A program made the translations under genes and the position numbers. Below the pieces are notes generated by a model. The model was not told the origin of the DNA. It saw nothing but the letters and a program-made list of their open reading frames with translations, and searched no databases. Below are positions 9,776 to 18,689 of a stretch of 34,224 nt of DNA, piece after piece. The stretch's first letter is position 1. Every line of letters begins with the position of its first letter. Source of the DNA: Chloroflexota bacterium (GTDB lineage: Bacteria > Chloroflexota > UBA11872 > VXOZ01); assembly GCA_028874195.1 (NCBI GenBank), contig JAPPLM010000070.1:1-34224 (forward strand), written 5' to 3'.

Positions 9776-10138
9776 CTACTCTTCAGTAGGCTCGCCCCAG
9801 ACGATGAACAACTTCAGCGTCTCGTCGCCGGTGTTGCGGAAACCGTGGTCAACCCCGGGAGGAGCCATGACGGCGTCACCCGCCCGGACCGGCACTTCTT
9901 CTCCGTTCATCCACATGACGCCCTGACCCTCGATGAAGTAGTAGAACTCCTCCAGCACGTCGTCGCCTTCGTGGATATGGGAGCCTTCACTCGCGCCCGG
10001 CAGCAGTTCCCATACCTCGATGCGGACGGGCAGCCGCGTGGTTTCCCGGAAGAACCTCCGGCGCGTGATCCTACCATCCCCTTCGTGGAAGGCGGGCGCG
10101 TCCATCACGTCCGCCGCTTCGTTCTGCTTCCATGCCAT
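9776..10138 (-). CDS. Single-domain cupin protein
   Basis: This is a 120-aa cupin_2 beta-barrel protein. Motif 1 is GSHIHEGDDVLEEFYYFIEGQG (His54, His56 and Glu63 or Glu64) and motif 2 is APPGVDHGFRNTGDE (His98), giving a full 3-His/1-Glu metal site. Such proteins are mononuclear metalloenzymes (isomerases, dioxygenases) or sugar-binding sensors; the sequence alone does not tell which. GGAGG lies 6 nt upstream of the ATG, so the start is firm. It converges with the toroid-protein gene across a 73-nt gap and is otherwise alone. Confidence 0.9.
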   Translation of the reverse strand: MAWKQNEAADVMDAPAFHEGDGRITRRRFFRETTRLPVRIEVWELLPGASEGSHIHEGDDVLEEFYYFIEGQGVMWMNGEEVPVRAGDAVMAPPGVDHGFRNTGDETLKLFIVWGEPTEE

Positions 10139-10403
10139 CCTGCGCCTCCAAGCCTACTAGTTTGGAATTCAGTATAGCGCACCCTATGACTTGGATATGG
10201 CGCTGCTGACGTCCCAATCTGCTCATTGCAGTGATTCCGGTTTCTTTGGTTTAATTCTGTAGAGGCCCTGGTGATAGGCTTGGCACGTCTCTCCTTGGTA
10301 GCAAAACCGGACAACCGGTGGCGCTCGTGTCTTGCCCGGCAAGTGTTCGCCAACTCACGGATCGCATGTGGCCGTCAGAGAGGGTACATGAAAGAAGGAA
10401 GTA

Positions 10404-11726
10404 ATGAGTCGCGGTCGTAAGCTGCGAGAAAGTGAACCGGTGGAATTGACGCTCACCGGCATGGCGCATCGCGGCCCTGCAGTGGGCCGCATCGATGGGC
10501 AGGTGGTTTTCGCGTTCTACGGGATTCCCGGTGAGCGAGTCAAGGTGCAACTGGAGCGCCGGCGCAAGAAATTCTTGCATGCACGCGTCGTTGAGGTGCT
10601 CGAAGCTTCGCCTGACCGCACGGACCCGTTCTGCCAATACTATGGCGCATGCGGCGGCTGTCAGTGGCAGCACATCGAATATGCCGCGCAAAAACGCCTC
10701 AAGCAGCAGGTCGTGGAAGAGCACTTTGCGCGGATCGGCAAGCAAGCCGTCGGCATCGACGCCGTGCATACGCCGCAATTGCCATGGGAGTACCGTTATG
10801 GCTGCGAGATCGCGCTCTCACGCGAAGCGGGCTTCCGGCAGCGTGGCAGCCGTCGCGTCGTCGAGATCGAGCATTGCGCCATTAGTCACCCGCTCATCTC
10901 CAAGCTGCTAGCGACACTTAATGCAATGATCCGCGACGGCAGGATCCCGGATCTGTGGGGAAGAAACTGGGTGGAAACGCGCGTCATTCCGCAGGATAGC
11001 GGTGCAAAGCTGGCGCTGATTCTTGAAGGCGTCCGCAATGTTGACCTGGAGGCGGAACCGGAGCTTGGCGCCGTTCTGGAAGCCCTTGCCACCATCCCGG
11101 AGGCGGTGAGTATCTCGTATCGCACGCCAAGTGGTCGCGTGGAGCCATTCGCCGGAGGGGCTCTGGTGGGCATTGAACTCATGGGCAAGACCATCCAGTT
11201 CCCGCCTGGAGCATTCTTTCAGGCGAGCGTGGAAATGTTGCCCACTGCCATAGCGCGCATGCGGGCACTGGCGGCGATCCGGTCAGATGAGACCGTGCTC
11301 GACCTCTACTGCGGCGTCGGGATATTCGGCCTCTTTATGGCCGAGGATTCGGGACACGTCATCGGCATTGAGGTAGACCAGCAAGCCATCGCGGCCGCGC
11401 GGCAAACGGCGGAGAATTGGGGGCTGCGGAACATCAACTTCTGGGACCTGCCTGCGGAAAAGGTGACGGAGGAGTTGCCGCAGGTGGACATCGCCGTGGT
11501 TGACCCGCCGCGCACCGGCATGGACCCGCGTGTGCTCCGCGCGGTGGCCGGCAGCGCGCCGAGCCGTATCGTCTACCTCTCGTGCGAGCCTTCCACCCTA
11601 GCGCGAGACGCGGGGCTTCTGCAGGAAGAAGGATACCGCGTGGAACGACTGGAGCTCTTTGACTTCTTTCCGCAGACCTACCACATCGAAAACCTTGCGC
11701 TATTTCGTCGCGGTGAGCCAAGCTGA
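10404..11726 (+). CDS. rlmD: 23S rRNA (uracil-C5)-methyltransferase, RlmD/RumA family
   Basis: This SAM-dependent enzyme forms 5-methyluridine in RNA (U1939-type position of 23S rRNA in E. coli RlmD). The 440 aa contain an N-terminal TRAM RNA-binding domain (about 11-68). Iron-sulfur cysteines lie in CQYYGACGGCQW (Cys77, Cys83, Cys86), with a fourth Cys in EIEHCAISH. The class I methyltransferase core has VLDLYCGVGIFGLF (SAM), VVDPPRTGMD and YLSCEPSTLARD, where Cys394 is the nucleophile; Glu429 in YHIENLAL is the likely general base. Chloroflexi enzymes of this COG2265 family may instead modify another uridine (RlmC/TrmA-like), so the exact target is inferred. It is the first gene of a + strand run with coaE. 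Confidence 0.93.
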   Translation: MSRGRKLRESEPVELTLTGMAHRGPAVGRIDGQVVFAFYGIPGERVKVQLERRRKKFLHARVVEVLEASPDRTDPFCQYYGACGGCQWQHIEYAAQKRLKQQVVEEHFARIGKQAVGIDAVHTPQLPWEYRYGCEIALSREAGFRQRGSRRVVEIEHCAISHPLISKLLATLNAMIRDGRIPDLWGRNWVETRVIPQDSGAKLALILEGVRNVDLEAEPELGAVLEALATIPEAVSISYRTPSGRVEPFAGGALVGIELMGKTIQFPPGAFFQASVEMLPTAIARMRALAAIRSDETVLDLYCGVGIFGLFMAEDSGHVIGIEVDQQAIAAARQTAENWGLRNINFWDLPAEKVTEELPQVDIAVVDPPRTGMDPRVLRAVAGSAPSRIVYLSCEPSTLARDAGLLQEEGYRVERLELFDFFPQTYHIENLALFRRGEPS

Positions 11727-11783
11727 CACGCGGCAGTGAGGACGCAACGGTACGGAGATAGCGTGGTTAAGGAGAACATTCCG

Positions 11784-12461
11784 ATGTCAGACGGCCTGCA
11801 AGGTGCGGGCAGGCGGCGGGAAGCGCCTGTGGTCGGCATTACGGGAAATATCGGCACCGGCAAGAGCACTGTGGCGAAGTTCCTTGCCGAATTGGGTGTG
11901 CACGTGGTCGACGCCGATCAGGTCGTGCATGATCTCTACCGTGACTCCGACAGCCTGTTGGTGCAAGCTGTCGCCGCTGAGTTCGGTGGAGAAGTCTTGG
12001 CGCAAGATGGGTCGCTTGATCGCGCCGCCCTTGGCAGAGTAGTATTCAATGACGCCGCCGCTCTGGAGAAGCTCGAGCTGATTGTACACCCCGCTGTCGT
12101 GACAGCGGTGCGGCAGGAACTCGATCGGACCCCTGCGCACATTCCCTGCGCCATCGAGGCCATCAAGCTGATAGAGAGCGATCTTGTAATGATGCTCGAC
12201 GCTGTGTGGGTCGTGGTTGCAACATCGGAATCGCAGCGTGAAAGACTAAGTGCCAAAGGGATGTCTCCCGCAGAATCGCAACGACGCCTGGACATGCAGC
12301 CATCGGTTGAGGATAAGGTCGCCCGACTGCGGCAGAAGCGCGGCCCTCTTTCCCCGGTCACGAGAATAGACAACGTCGGGACACTTGCCGACCTAAAATC
12401 GACTGTGCGCGGGTTGTGGAGCACAATGCAGGCAACGATACACGATACGAAGGAGTATTAG
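11784..12461 (+). CDS. coaE: Dephospho-CoA kinase
   Basis: This enzyme catalyses the last step of coenzyme A synthesis, ATP-dependent 3'-phosphorylation of dephospho-CoA. The protein has 225 aa. The P-loop GITGNIGTGKST (18-29) is followed by VHVVDADQVVHDLY, the CoaE-specific DAD motif. Further on come VHPAV, PCAIEAIKLIES (family consensus around PLLxE) and a lid region with QRERLSAKGMSPAESQRRLDMQ. The frame is open to a GTG at 11736, but the ATG at 11784 has AAGGAG 9 nt upstream; that choice leaves a short acidic/basic leader of 15 residues before the first strand. It lies 57 nt after rlmD and 4 nt before the membrane-protein gene, so the three are probably one operon. Confidence 0.94.
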   Translation: MSDGLQGAGRRREAPVVGITGNIGTGKSTVAKFLAELGVHVVDADQVVHDLYRDSDSLLVQAVAAEFGGEVLAQDGSLDRAALGRVVFNDAAALEKLELIVHPAVVTAVRQELDRTPAHIPCAIEAIKLIESDLVMMLDAVWVVVATSESQRERLSAKGMSPAESQRRLDMQPSVEDKVARLRQKRGPLSPVTRIDNVGTLADLKSTVRGLWSTMQATIHDTKEY

Positions 12462-12465
12462 AACC

Positions 12466-13032
12466 ATGCCCTGGACTGCGCTCGGCCTCACATTTGCCGC
12501 CGGGCAAAACCCGTATGCTGCCCTGTTTCTCTTGGCGGTACTGGCCCGCTCCGAGGACGTAGAGGTATCATTGCAGACTCCGCTGACGTTCTTGTCCCAT
12601 ACTGCCGTCATTGGCGTGCTCTTCGTGCTTGCCGGCGCACAGGTGTTTGCTGACAAGCATCCACGCTGGGGACGCTACGAGGCGATGGTGAGCGCAGTCA
12701 CGCGTCCGTTCTGCGCCGCGGCAATCGTGCTCAGTTTGCTTGACGCTGCCGCTGCCAGCGTGTGGCTGTGGCTGGCGGTAGCCGTGGTCATCGCGCTTTG
12801 CAGTCACGTCCTTCGCGTTGCCATGCGGCGTCAACTTGCCGAACGAATGGCAGGAATGGGTTACTTTCTCGCGAGCCTCACTTTAGACAGTGCCGCGTTG
12901 ATCACCGGCCTGCTTGCCATATTGGCCCCAGTCGTCGGCGCGGTTTTGGGCGTACTCATGCTCGGCGGTTCGGCCGTGCTTTCCTTCCGTTGGCGCTTCA
13001 CGGCGGGCACCAGCCAAGGGACGGAATCCTAG
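12466..13032 (+). CDS. Small polytopic membrane protein, DUF4126-like
   Basis: This 188-aa hydrophobic protein has about five membrane segments (roughly residues 5-27, 45-62, 80-112, 130-152 and 155-175). Segment spacing, the opening LGLTFAAGQNPYAALFLLAVLAR and a Gly/Ala-rich C-terminal hairpin resemble DUF4126 proteins, whose function is unknown. It starts 4 nt after the coaE stop codon, and the Shine-Dalgarno AAGGAG lies inside the coaE 3' end, so it is translationally close to coaE. No charged channel or enzyme motif is visible. The assignment to DUF4126 is from general resemblance only. Confidence 0.75.
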   Translation: MPWTALGLTFAAGQNPYAALFLLAVLARSEDVEVSLQTPLTFLSHTAVIGVLFVLAGAQVFADKHPRWGRYEAMVSAVTRPFCAAAIVLSLLDAAAASVWLWLAVAVVIALCSHVLRVAMRRQLAERMAGMGYFLASLTLDSAALITGLLAILAPVVGAVLGVLMLGGSAVLSFRWRFTAGTSQGTES

Positions 13033-13444
13033 GGCGGGAGCAAGATACTCTCTGCGCGATCCCACTGCCTGATGCGCGAAGTTTCTACGGCATTCCAATC
13101 GGATTAGATTGCAAGCCTCTTCGATCGCGCCATGACCTGTGGCTTCATAGGTGGCCCGCTCGTAGCCAAAACGGGCGCAGGTTGCAAACCTGCGCTACCA
13201 GAGAGCCAAGCGTGGGACTGGTGGGGGAGTAAAGGGAGCCGGCTGGGACGGAGAAATCGAGGCGGGAACCAGGGGTTTTGCGAAGAAGTGATGTACTGGC
13301 GGCGATTTACGGCTGTTCAGAGATCAGTGCAAGTCCTGCCACGGTTTCGTGCAGGCAATGAAAACAGGCCCTCGCTCTCCTTATTTGTCTTGCCGCGTTG
13401 GATTGCAACTCCCACCGGGCTAAGAAAAGCGCTACCGGAAGTGG
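13033..13444. other. Convergent intergenic region
   Basis: This is a spacer between the convergent membrane-protein and glycosyltransferase genes. It contains the hairpin repeat at 13175-13200. Overlapping open frames here have no recognisable protein character. No T-tailed terminator was found on either strand. Confidence 0.5.
13175..13200. repeat. Dispersed hairpin repeat, variant stem
   Basis: GCGCAGGTTGCAAACCTGCG forms a perfect 8-bp stem (CGCAGGTT/AACCTGCG) and is followed by CTACCA. The layout (GC stem ending GCG, then CTACC/CTACGG) matches the repeats at 84 and 3788, suggesting a common family with changed stem bases. Confidence 0.6.
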
Positions 13445-15226
13445 CTAGAGCAGGTGAACGAGATCGCCGCGCACGAAGAAGTAAAAGTCCTGAGAGCCGA
13501 AACGGAATTCCTGCGAGTCGACGGGTTTCGGCATTTTGCGGCTCACCAGCCATGCCGTAAAGTTGCCGCGGGTCTGAGAATTGATCACAAAGTCGAGCAA
13601 GAATGAGGGACGCAGTTCTTTGTAGAGCGCTTCCGGGAACCACCACCGCAGTTTGTAGCGGAACGGCACATAGTTGCTGAGGTTTTCCCTTGCGTTTTCG
13701 ACCTCGCTGGCCGTGACGATCACAAAGGCCGCCTCGCCCGGATCGCCAATCTTGGATATGTAGCCGACTCTCGTGTAGTCGCGGAGATACCACGCGAACG
13801 GCCAGGAATCCTCATTGTCGATGAGGCCGACCAATTCCGTCTCGGTAGTTAGCTTGCGCGATATCTGCTCGATTTGTGCGACGACGTAGGGCACGTCCGG
13901 CGTTGTCTGCACGTAGACGAGCATGTCTTTTGGCGTGTCACCGTGCGCGTATGCCAGCGGCATAACGGTGTGCAGCGCATAGACGCCGATCAAGAGAAAG
14001 AGCGTCAGTGCAATGCGATGGCGGCGTAGACCATTCGGCTCAGCGAATTTCTGTCCCAGAAACCGCGATACCAGGAGAATGCCCGGCAGCGAGAGGTGGA
14101 GCACGAGCCAGGGCATGCGTTCACCGGCCAGGGAATACAGCACGACCGCGCCGACGAACCAGTAGCAGAGAAAGCGATCCGTCAGGCTGCCCCGCCGCGC
14201 GAGAAACCACAGCGCCGGCAGCACGAATACCGCCACAATGAGTTCGTAGAGCGGCAGCAGCATAAAGTAGTACCAGATCGGTTGATTGCCTCGGCCCACT
14301 TCCTGCTGGGCCAGCCAGTACTCCAGCGCCTTGACGACGCCGCTGGCGAAGTCTTGGGGATGGGTGTAGAAGGCGGTAAAGAAGGTCACGAAGACCAAGA
14401 GGAACGCCACTATGCCGGCAATGAGAAGCCGCCAATCGTTCCACAGATCGGCGAGCGCGCTCTTCACCGACTCATGGCTGGGCAGTCGTGCCGCCAGCCC
14501 TGGCGTGAATTGCTCCTGCAAGAACCGAATGATGATGAATGACCCCGCAATCGCCAAAGTGATGTAGGTATTCTCCTTGGTTGCCAGAGAGAGCGCGACG
14601 GCTATCGTGCCTATGTAGATGTACGCGCGCTGTCTTGTATGCAACCACCCAAAGAGCGCCAGCACGATGAGCATTGTCCACGCCACCACGTAGATGTCGT
14701 TGCGCGCGAACCGCGCGAAATAGAGCAGTGGCGGCGAAATGCCCATGAGAATGGCCGCCAACACCATGCCATTCCGCCCCAGGTAAGGCTTCAGGGGATA
14801 GACCAGTAGTACGGACACCACGCCGAACAGCGCCGGCCCAAAGCGCGCTACCTCGTCGCTGACGCCAAAGAGAAAGAACATGAATGCGGTGAAGTAGAAC
14901 TGGAACGGGCCGTGCAGCAGGGGATTGTAGCGATAGTCGAACGAACGGTAGATATCCCAGGCAAAGCGGGCATGCATGCTTTCGTCGTGGTGCAGCGCGC
15001 GCGTGCCCAGGTCCCAGAAACGTGTGAAGGCAACGAACGCGAGCACGGCGAGGAAGACAAGCAGTTGCCAGCGGGAGAGCCCGAAGGGTGTCTCGGCGCG
15101 CAACCAGGCAGCTATGGCCGGCCAATTGGCGGATACCGGCTCTTCCGGGGGTGGGGGTGTCCGGCGCGAGCGCGACTTCCTCGACCTGGGCTGCGCCGCG
15201 GGCGGGGCTGCTTTCTTAACTGGCAT
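13445..15226 (-). CDS. Membrane glycosyltransferase, TIGR03663 (Agl23-like) family
   Basis: This 593-aa polytopic protein is related to ArnT/PMT (GT-C) glycosyltransferases that use polyprenyl-phosphate sugars. After a cytosolic Lys/Arg/Pro-rich tail (1-33) come a first membrane helix (about 53-68) and the loop RALHHDESMHARFAW (76-90). Asp81-Glu82 is the acidic pair expected in the GT-C catalytic loop. About ten further helices follow, then a soluble C-terminal domain of about 150 aa. TIGR03663 proteins are typical of Chloroflexi and Archaea. Its start overlaps the stop of the DUF2298 gene by 11 nt, so both are one transcript and probably act together on envelope glycoconjugates. The acceptor is unknown. 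Confidence 0.88.
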   Translation of the reverse strand: MPVKKAAPPAAQPRSRKSRSRRTPPPPEEPVSANWPAIAAWLRAETPFGLSRWQLLVFLAVLAFVAFTRFWDLGTRALHHDESMHARFAWDIYRSFDYRYNPLLHGPFQFYFTAFMFFLFGVSDEVARFGPALFGVVSVLLVYPLKPYLGRNGMVLAAILMGISPPLLYFARFARNDIYVVAWTMLIVLALFGWLHTRQRAYIYIGTIAVALSLATKENTYITLAIAGSFIIIRFLQEQFTPGLAARLPSHESVKSALADLWNDWRLLIAGIVAFLLVFVTFFTAFYTHPQDFASGVVKALEYWLAQQEVGRGNQPIWYYFMLLPLYELIVAVFVLPALWFLARRGSLTDRFLCYWFVGAVVLYSLAGERMPWLVLHLSLPGILLVSRFLGQKFAEPNGLRRHRIALTLFLLIGVYALHTVMPLAYAHGDTPKDMLVYVQTTPDVPYVVAQIEQISRKLTTETELVGLIDNEDSWPFAWYLRDYTRVGYISKIGDPGEAAFVIVTASEVENARENLSNYVPFRYKLRWWFPEALYKELRPSFLLDFVINSQTRGNFTAWLVSRKMPKPVDSQEFRFGSQDFYFFVRGDLVHLL

Positions 15227-17606
15227 TGGCTTTCAACACGTATACGTTTCCGCTCTGAAATACGACAGGGAACCAGTCGAGGAGGTGGTCTACGTCCTGG
15301 CCGTAGAGCTGGCGTTCCCAGTCCCCTATGAAGATATAGTCAGCGTCATACTTGCGCAACAGGGCATTTGCGTCTTCTCGCCCCGCGTTCACGTAGAACT
15401 GCTGGAGGTCGTTTTCACGTTCAAGCACCAGCCTAAAGTCATTGCGCCAGAGCTGTTCGTGCTGGCGCCAGCCGAGTACCGTCTGCAGGCCCGTAAAGGC
15501 CGCTACCCGGCTATAGAGACTGTACTCCTGGCCTGAAGCCTCTACTACCACGCTATCCGACGCGGCGTTCTCCTGCAACCAGGCGATAGCGGCGACCTCG
15601 TCGGCATGGTCGCGGGCGTAGAACTTGGTGCCGTCCAGGGTCGGCGGCTCGCGCTGGAACGAGGCAAAGATGGGCGCGGTCAGAGCACTGTAATAGAAAC
15701 CGCTGAGCACGAGCAGAATGGTGATGACACGAAACACCCAGCTAAGCGGACGCTGCCTCTGCCGCAGCCAAATCCTCGCGTAGTAGATCGCGAAGGCCAT
15801 CACCGGCGCAAGGAGCGTCCAGATTTGGAAATACAGCTTGAAGACGGTGTTCATGCGCATATTTGGCGGGCCGTAGAAATCCTTTACATAAAATATCTCG
15901 CTGGCGAAGACGAGAAACGCCACCAAGCCCACGACACCGAGCACCAGCGGTAGCGGCTCGCTGTAGTCTCGCCGCCACAGCAGGATGCCAATGCCCACGA
16001 CGAGGCTTAGCGCGATGATTGCCAAGGCCGCAGTGTCAAAGAGCCGTGCGAGCAACAGCGTCACGACGACCCAACAAACGAGAATCCAAACCACGTAGAG
16101 CTGATAGGACTTCCGGCGTTCCTTGGATTCAGGTTCGGCGGTGGCGGGTTGGGCGGAACCTCCGTCCGCGCGGCGTTGTTGTCGCGCCTTGCGTCCCCGC
16201 GTTTGGCTCTGCGGCTCGGCTGTCTCCGGGACGACGTGGCGCAGCGAGGTCTGAATGCCGACTATCGTCAGGAGCACTCCCAACGGCACCAGGAAGATGC
16301 CGAACGCAGTGAAGAATTGGCCGAGATCCGTCCGGTAGGGCACCAGGCCGATACCCTGGGTGGGAGGATCGAATGTCAGATAGAACGGCGCGTAGAGCAG
16401 AAGAGCCAGCACGCCCGTAGCACCTAACCAAATGAGCGCGTCCTTCCACTGTTGCCACGTATCATGAACCCGAAGCGAGAGCAGCACAAATACCGTCAGC
16501 AGTATGAAGTACGTTGGAAAGTCCCATGAATTCAAGAAGTAGAGACCGCCGAAGATGACGGCGCTGAAGACGATACGACTGACTCTTGGGACGGTAAGTA
16601 TCGTCAAGATGGATTCCCGCTTTCGCGGGAATGACGGAGGTATGGGCGGGTAGTCAGGTTTCGCGTACCAGGTGAGGGCGGTGAAGATCGCCAACAGGGC
16701 AAAGGGCAGCGCCATGACGTGCGGGTGCATGTCGCCCAAGATGAAGCTAAAGGCGGGGAATTCATTAATTGTGTAATCGAGCAGCGTATCGCCTTCGACG
16801 CGTTGTATCACCCGTGTGGCGTTCCAGCCAACGCCGAACCAGAAACCCTGGCGCAGGATTTCGGGCTCGGTCAGGGCTTTCCAGATGGTAAAGAGGTTGC
16901 CGATGAAGAGGAGCAGGAACACGGCAAAGAGACCCGTGAGCGTTCCTCTGCGCGGCTCGACAATGCCGCCTGCGGCTTGGAAGCGCTTGACCAGGCTGTA
17001 GCCGATGCCGTAGGCTCCCAATCCACTCAGAGCGAAGAAGAGCGCCAGCGCCAGATTATACGTGATTCCTGAGGGAATTGTGGTGAGTCGTGTAAGAAAC
17101 GCCACCATCAGGTAGCCGAAATAGTAGTAGTTGATGGTGAGGCCCGCGGCCCAAGCGTCGTGGGGAGGCAGGGACGACGACTGGAGAATGCTATTCACCA
17201 TCATGAAGTCCATGAACTTCTCGGTGCCCATGAGTTCCGGCGCGTACTGGCGCAGCACCGCATAGGCGGTCAGTAGAACCAAGAAGAGGACTTCAACGAC
17301 ATAGATTTGATGCCCCACGGCTTCCCGTATGTCTTTCAAGCGCCAGCGAAAGTGCCGCACAGTGACCGCCGAGAGTGCGCCGAGGAGGATGAGCACGACA
17401 ATCAGTGCCCATAGGGTGTTCGGCAGTATCCGCAGGGACATCAGCAGCCAGCCGACGAAGCCAAAGAGCAGGATGCCGAACGTCTTGGCGAAAGGATACC
17501 CGGCCAAGGGCATATGCCGGAAGAGCAGCCAGGTCAGCGGGAGAGTCACGATGGTAATGGCTTGCACCGCAAGCCACCACAGCAGAATGTACCCTAAGGT
17601 TGTCAC
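15216..17606 (-). CDS. DUF2298 (TIGR03662) polytopic membrane protein
   Basis: This 796-aa protein is largely hydrophobic, with well over ten membrane helices, and matches the DUF2298/'Chlor_Arch_YYY' family by its loops MDFMMVNSILQSSSLPPHDAWAAG, TINYYYFGYLM, LGDMHPHVMALPF and FYGPPNMRMNTVFKLY. A soluble region starting KFYARDHADEVAAIAWLQ lies near the C-terminus. The family is thought to be GT-C-like; the reaction is unknown. Two departures stand out. SFPRKRES (about residues 324-331) is encoded by a dispersed hairpin repeat. A charged Arg/Gln/Glu-rich insert (about 457-502) interrupts the membrane region. It overlaps the TIGR03663 gene downstream, which fits their known pairing. Confidence 0.88.
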   Translation of the reverse strand: MTTLGYILLWWLAVQAITIVTLPLTWLLFRHMPLAGYPFAKTFGILLFGFVGWLLMSLRILPNTLWALIVVLILLGALSAVTVRHFRWRLKDIREAVGHQIYVVEVLFLVLLTAYAVLRQYAPELMGTEKFMDFMMVNSILQSSSLPPHDAWAAGLTINYYYFGYLMVAFLTRLTTIPSGITYNLALALFFALSGLGAYGIGYSLVKRFQAAGGIVEPRRGTLTGLFAVFLLLFIGNLFTIWKALTEPEILRQGFWFGVGWNATRVIQRVEGDTLLDYTINEFPAFSFILGDMHPHVMALPFALLAIFTALTWYAKPDYPPIPPSFPRKRESILTILTVPRVSRIVFSAVIFGGLYFLNSWDFPTYFILLTVFVLLSLRVHDTWQQWKDALIWLGATGVLALLLYAPFYLTFDPPTQGIGLVPYRTDLGQFFTAFGIFLVPLGVLLTIVGIQTSLRHVVPETAEPQSQTRGRKARQQRRADGGSAQPATAEPESKERRKSYQLYVVWILVCWVVVTLLLARLFDTAALAIIALSLVVGIGILLWRRDYSEPLPLVLGVVGLVAFLVFASEIFYVKDFYGPPNMRMNTVFKLYFQIWTLLAPVMAFAIYYARIWLRQRQRPLSWVFRVITILLVLSGFYYSALTAPIFASFQREPPTLDGTKFYARDHADEVAAIAWLQENAASDSVVVEASGQEYSLYSRVAAFTGLQTVLGWRQHEQLWRNDFRLVLERENDLQQFYVNAGREDANALLRKYDADYIFIGDWERQLYGQDVDHLLDWFPVVFQSGNVYVLKANAS
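16606..16637. repeat. 32-nt dispersed hairpin repeat inside the DUF2298 gene
   Basis: AAGATGGATTCCCGC, then TTTCGCGGGAATGACGG: the stem is ATTCCCGC...GCGGGAAT. The identical 32 nt occur at 23748-23779 in non-coding DNA, and a diverged, expanded form lies near 34089-34140. Read on the minus strand it encodes SFPRKRESIL in frame with the host gene. Confidence 0.9.
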
Positions 17607-17652
17607 CGTTACCGTTTAACCTTCACCTGAGGGCGCGGGGCTATCTCCACAA

Positions 17653-18291
17653 TCACAACTCGCCGGCGACCCAGGCAACGCCGCGCCGTAAGAGCGTGGC
17701 TGCGCCTGGATACTGGAGGGCGGCCCTATCATGTCCCAAGAGCAGCGTGCACACGCGGGTCTGAGGGTGGTCTACGACCCACAAGAGCGGCTGCGCTTGC
17801 CCGTTTAGTTTGGCATGAGCGAGGAGTCGCGCCTGCGGCGTCAACTGCACGTTGGCGTAAAGTTCATCGCGCACGGCAAAGTCCACCATGCGTTCAGTGA
17901 TGGGGTGGGTTGAATCATCGATGTGCACGGAGAATGGGCCGTATGGCGGATGGTAGAAGTCCGGCGTGGGCCAGCCGCCAATAAGCTGCGTATAGTCTTC
18001 CCAGCCGCGAAAGCTCAAGACGCCCGCATGCAGCACGAGGAGTCCTTTGCCCCGCGCTAACACCTCGCGAAACGCCGCTTCTCTGCTCTGGGGCCAGCGC
18101 TCTTCCTGGGTGTTGAGATAGAGCAGGAACGCATCATAGGCGTCAACGGCGGCAGACTCGAGGATGCCGGTGTCTTCGGTGATTACCACCTTCACGCCGC
18201 CGGGTTCTTCCAGGTAGTCCGCGACGTACGCGGCGACGTCCCGCGGCTTATGCGCAGGGTTTGCGCCGCCAAGCAGCAGGATGTTCTTCAT
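17653..18291 (-). CDS. ThuA-like (trehalose utilisation) glutamine-amidotransferase-fold protein
   Basis: This 212-aa cytosolic protein has the class I glutamine-amidotransferase-like fold of ThuA: MKNILLLGGANPAHKP, then DAYDAFLLYLN, GKGLLVLHAGVLSF (His in the active-site loop), WEDYTQLIGG and HIDDSTHPITERM. ThuA homologues act in trehalose or other disaccharide oxidation, but many are of unknown substrate; there is no nucleophilic Cys in the usual elbow, as is normal for ThuA. GGAAGAG lies about 5 nt before the ATG. It is transcribed alone, 46 nt downstream of the DUF2298 gene start and on the same strand. No trehalose transporter is present, so a general sugar-metabolism role is inferred. 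Confidence 0.88.
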   Translation of the reverse strand: MKNILLLGGANPAHKPRDVAAYVADYLEEPGGVKVVITEDTGILESAAVDAYDAFLLYLNTQEERWPQSREAAFREVLARGKGLLVLHAGVLSFRGWEDYTQLIGGWPTPDFYHPPYGPFSVHIDDSTHPITERMVDFAVRDELYANVQLTPQARLLAHAKLNGQAQPLLWVVDHPQTRVCTLLLGHDRAALQYPGAATLLRRGVAWVAGEL

Positions 18292-18424
18292 TGAACTCTT
18301 CCACTCCCTATCAGGATTTGCCCCGAGTAGGTCCTTCTTTCCATCTTATACGTTCAGCGGCTTTCTGTGTGGAAGGAGGTTCGCATAGGGGGTGACGCTC
18401 GGCGGCGATCGGTTGAGATGACAG

Positions 18425-18586
18425 GAACTCATCTCATAGATACATTGCACTGTGCAGACCTGCCCTTCGACCCTTCGGCAAGCTCAGGACAGGCAGGCTC
18501 AGGGCGAACGGAAACACTAATAACCCGTTCGTGCTGAGTGGGCTTCGCGAAGCCTGGGCTTCACCAAGCCCTTGTCGAAGCACGAA
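18425..18586. repeat. Dispersed repeat of about 160 bp, copy 1
   Basis: It begins GAACTCATCTCATAGATACA and passes through CCCTTCGAC, GGCTCAGGGCGAACGG and CGTTCGTGCTGAGTGGGCTT, ending TTGTCGAAGCACGAA. The same order of blocks is found at 20244-20365. Relative to copy 2 it has two small internal duplications (near 18470-18495 and 18550-18567). The inner part is the widespread repeat that encodes VRPEPVEG when read as protein. Confidence 0.85.
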
Positions 18587-18689
18587 ACGACATGGCGAGC
18601 CGATTTGTGGGATAGCTTCAGGTCAAGGCGCGAGGAGGCAGCGATTCTCACACAACGCTCGGCCCTTGACTTTCCGCACTGCCTGCTCG

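Noticed and set aside
13132-13793. Overlapping frames on both strands in and beyond the convergent spacer
   Set aside because: They run through a hairpin repeat and into the 3' end of the glycosyltransferase gene, with no domain or ribosome site.
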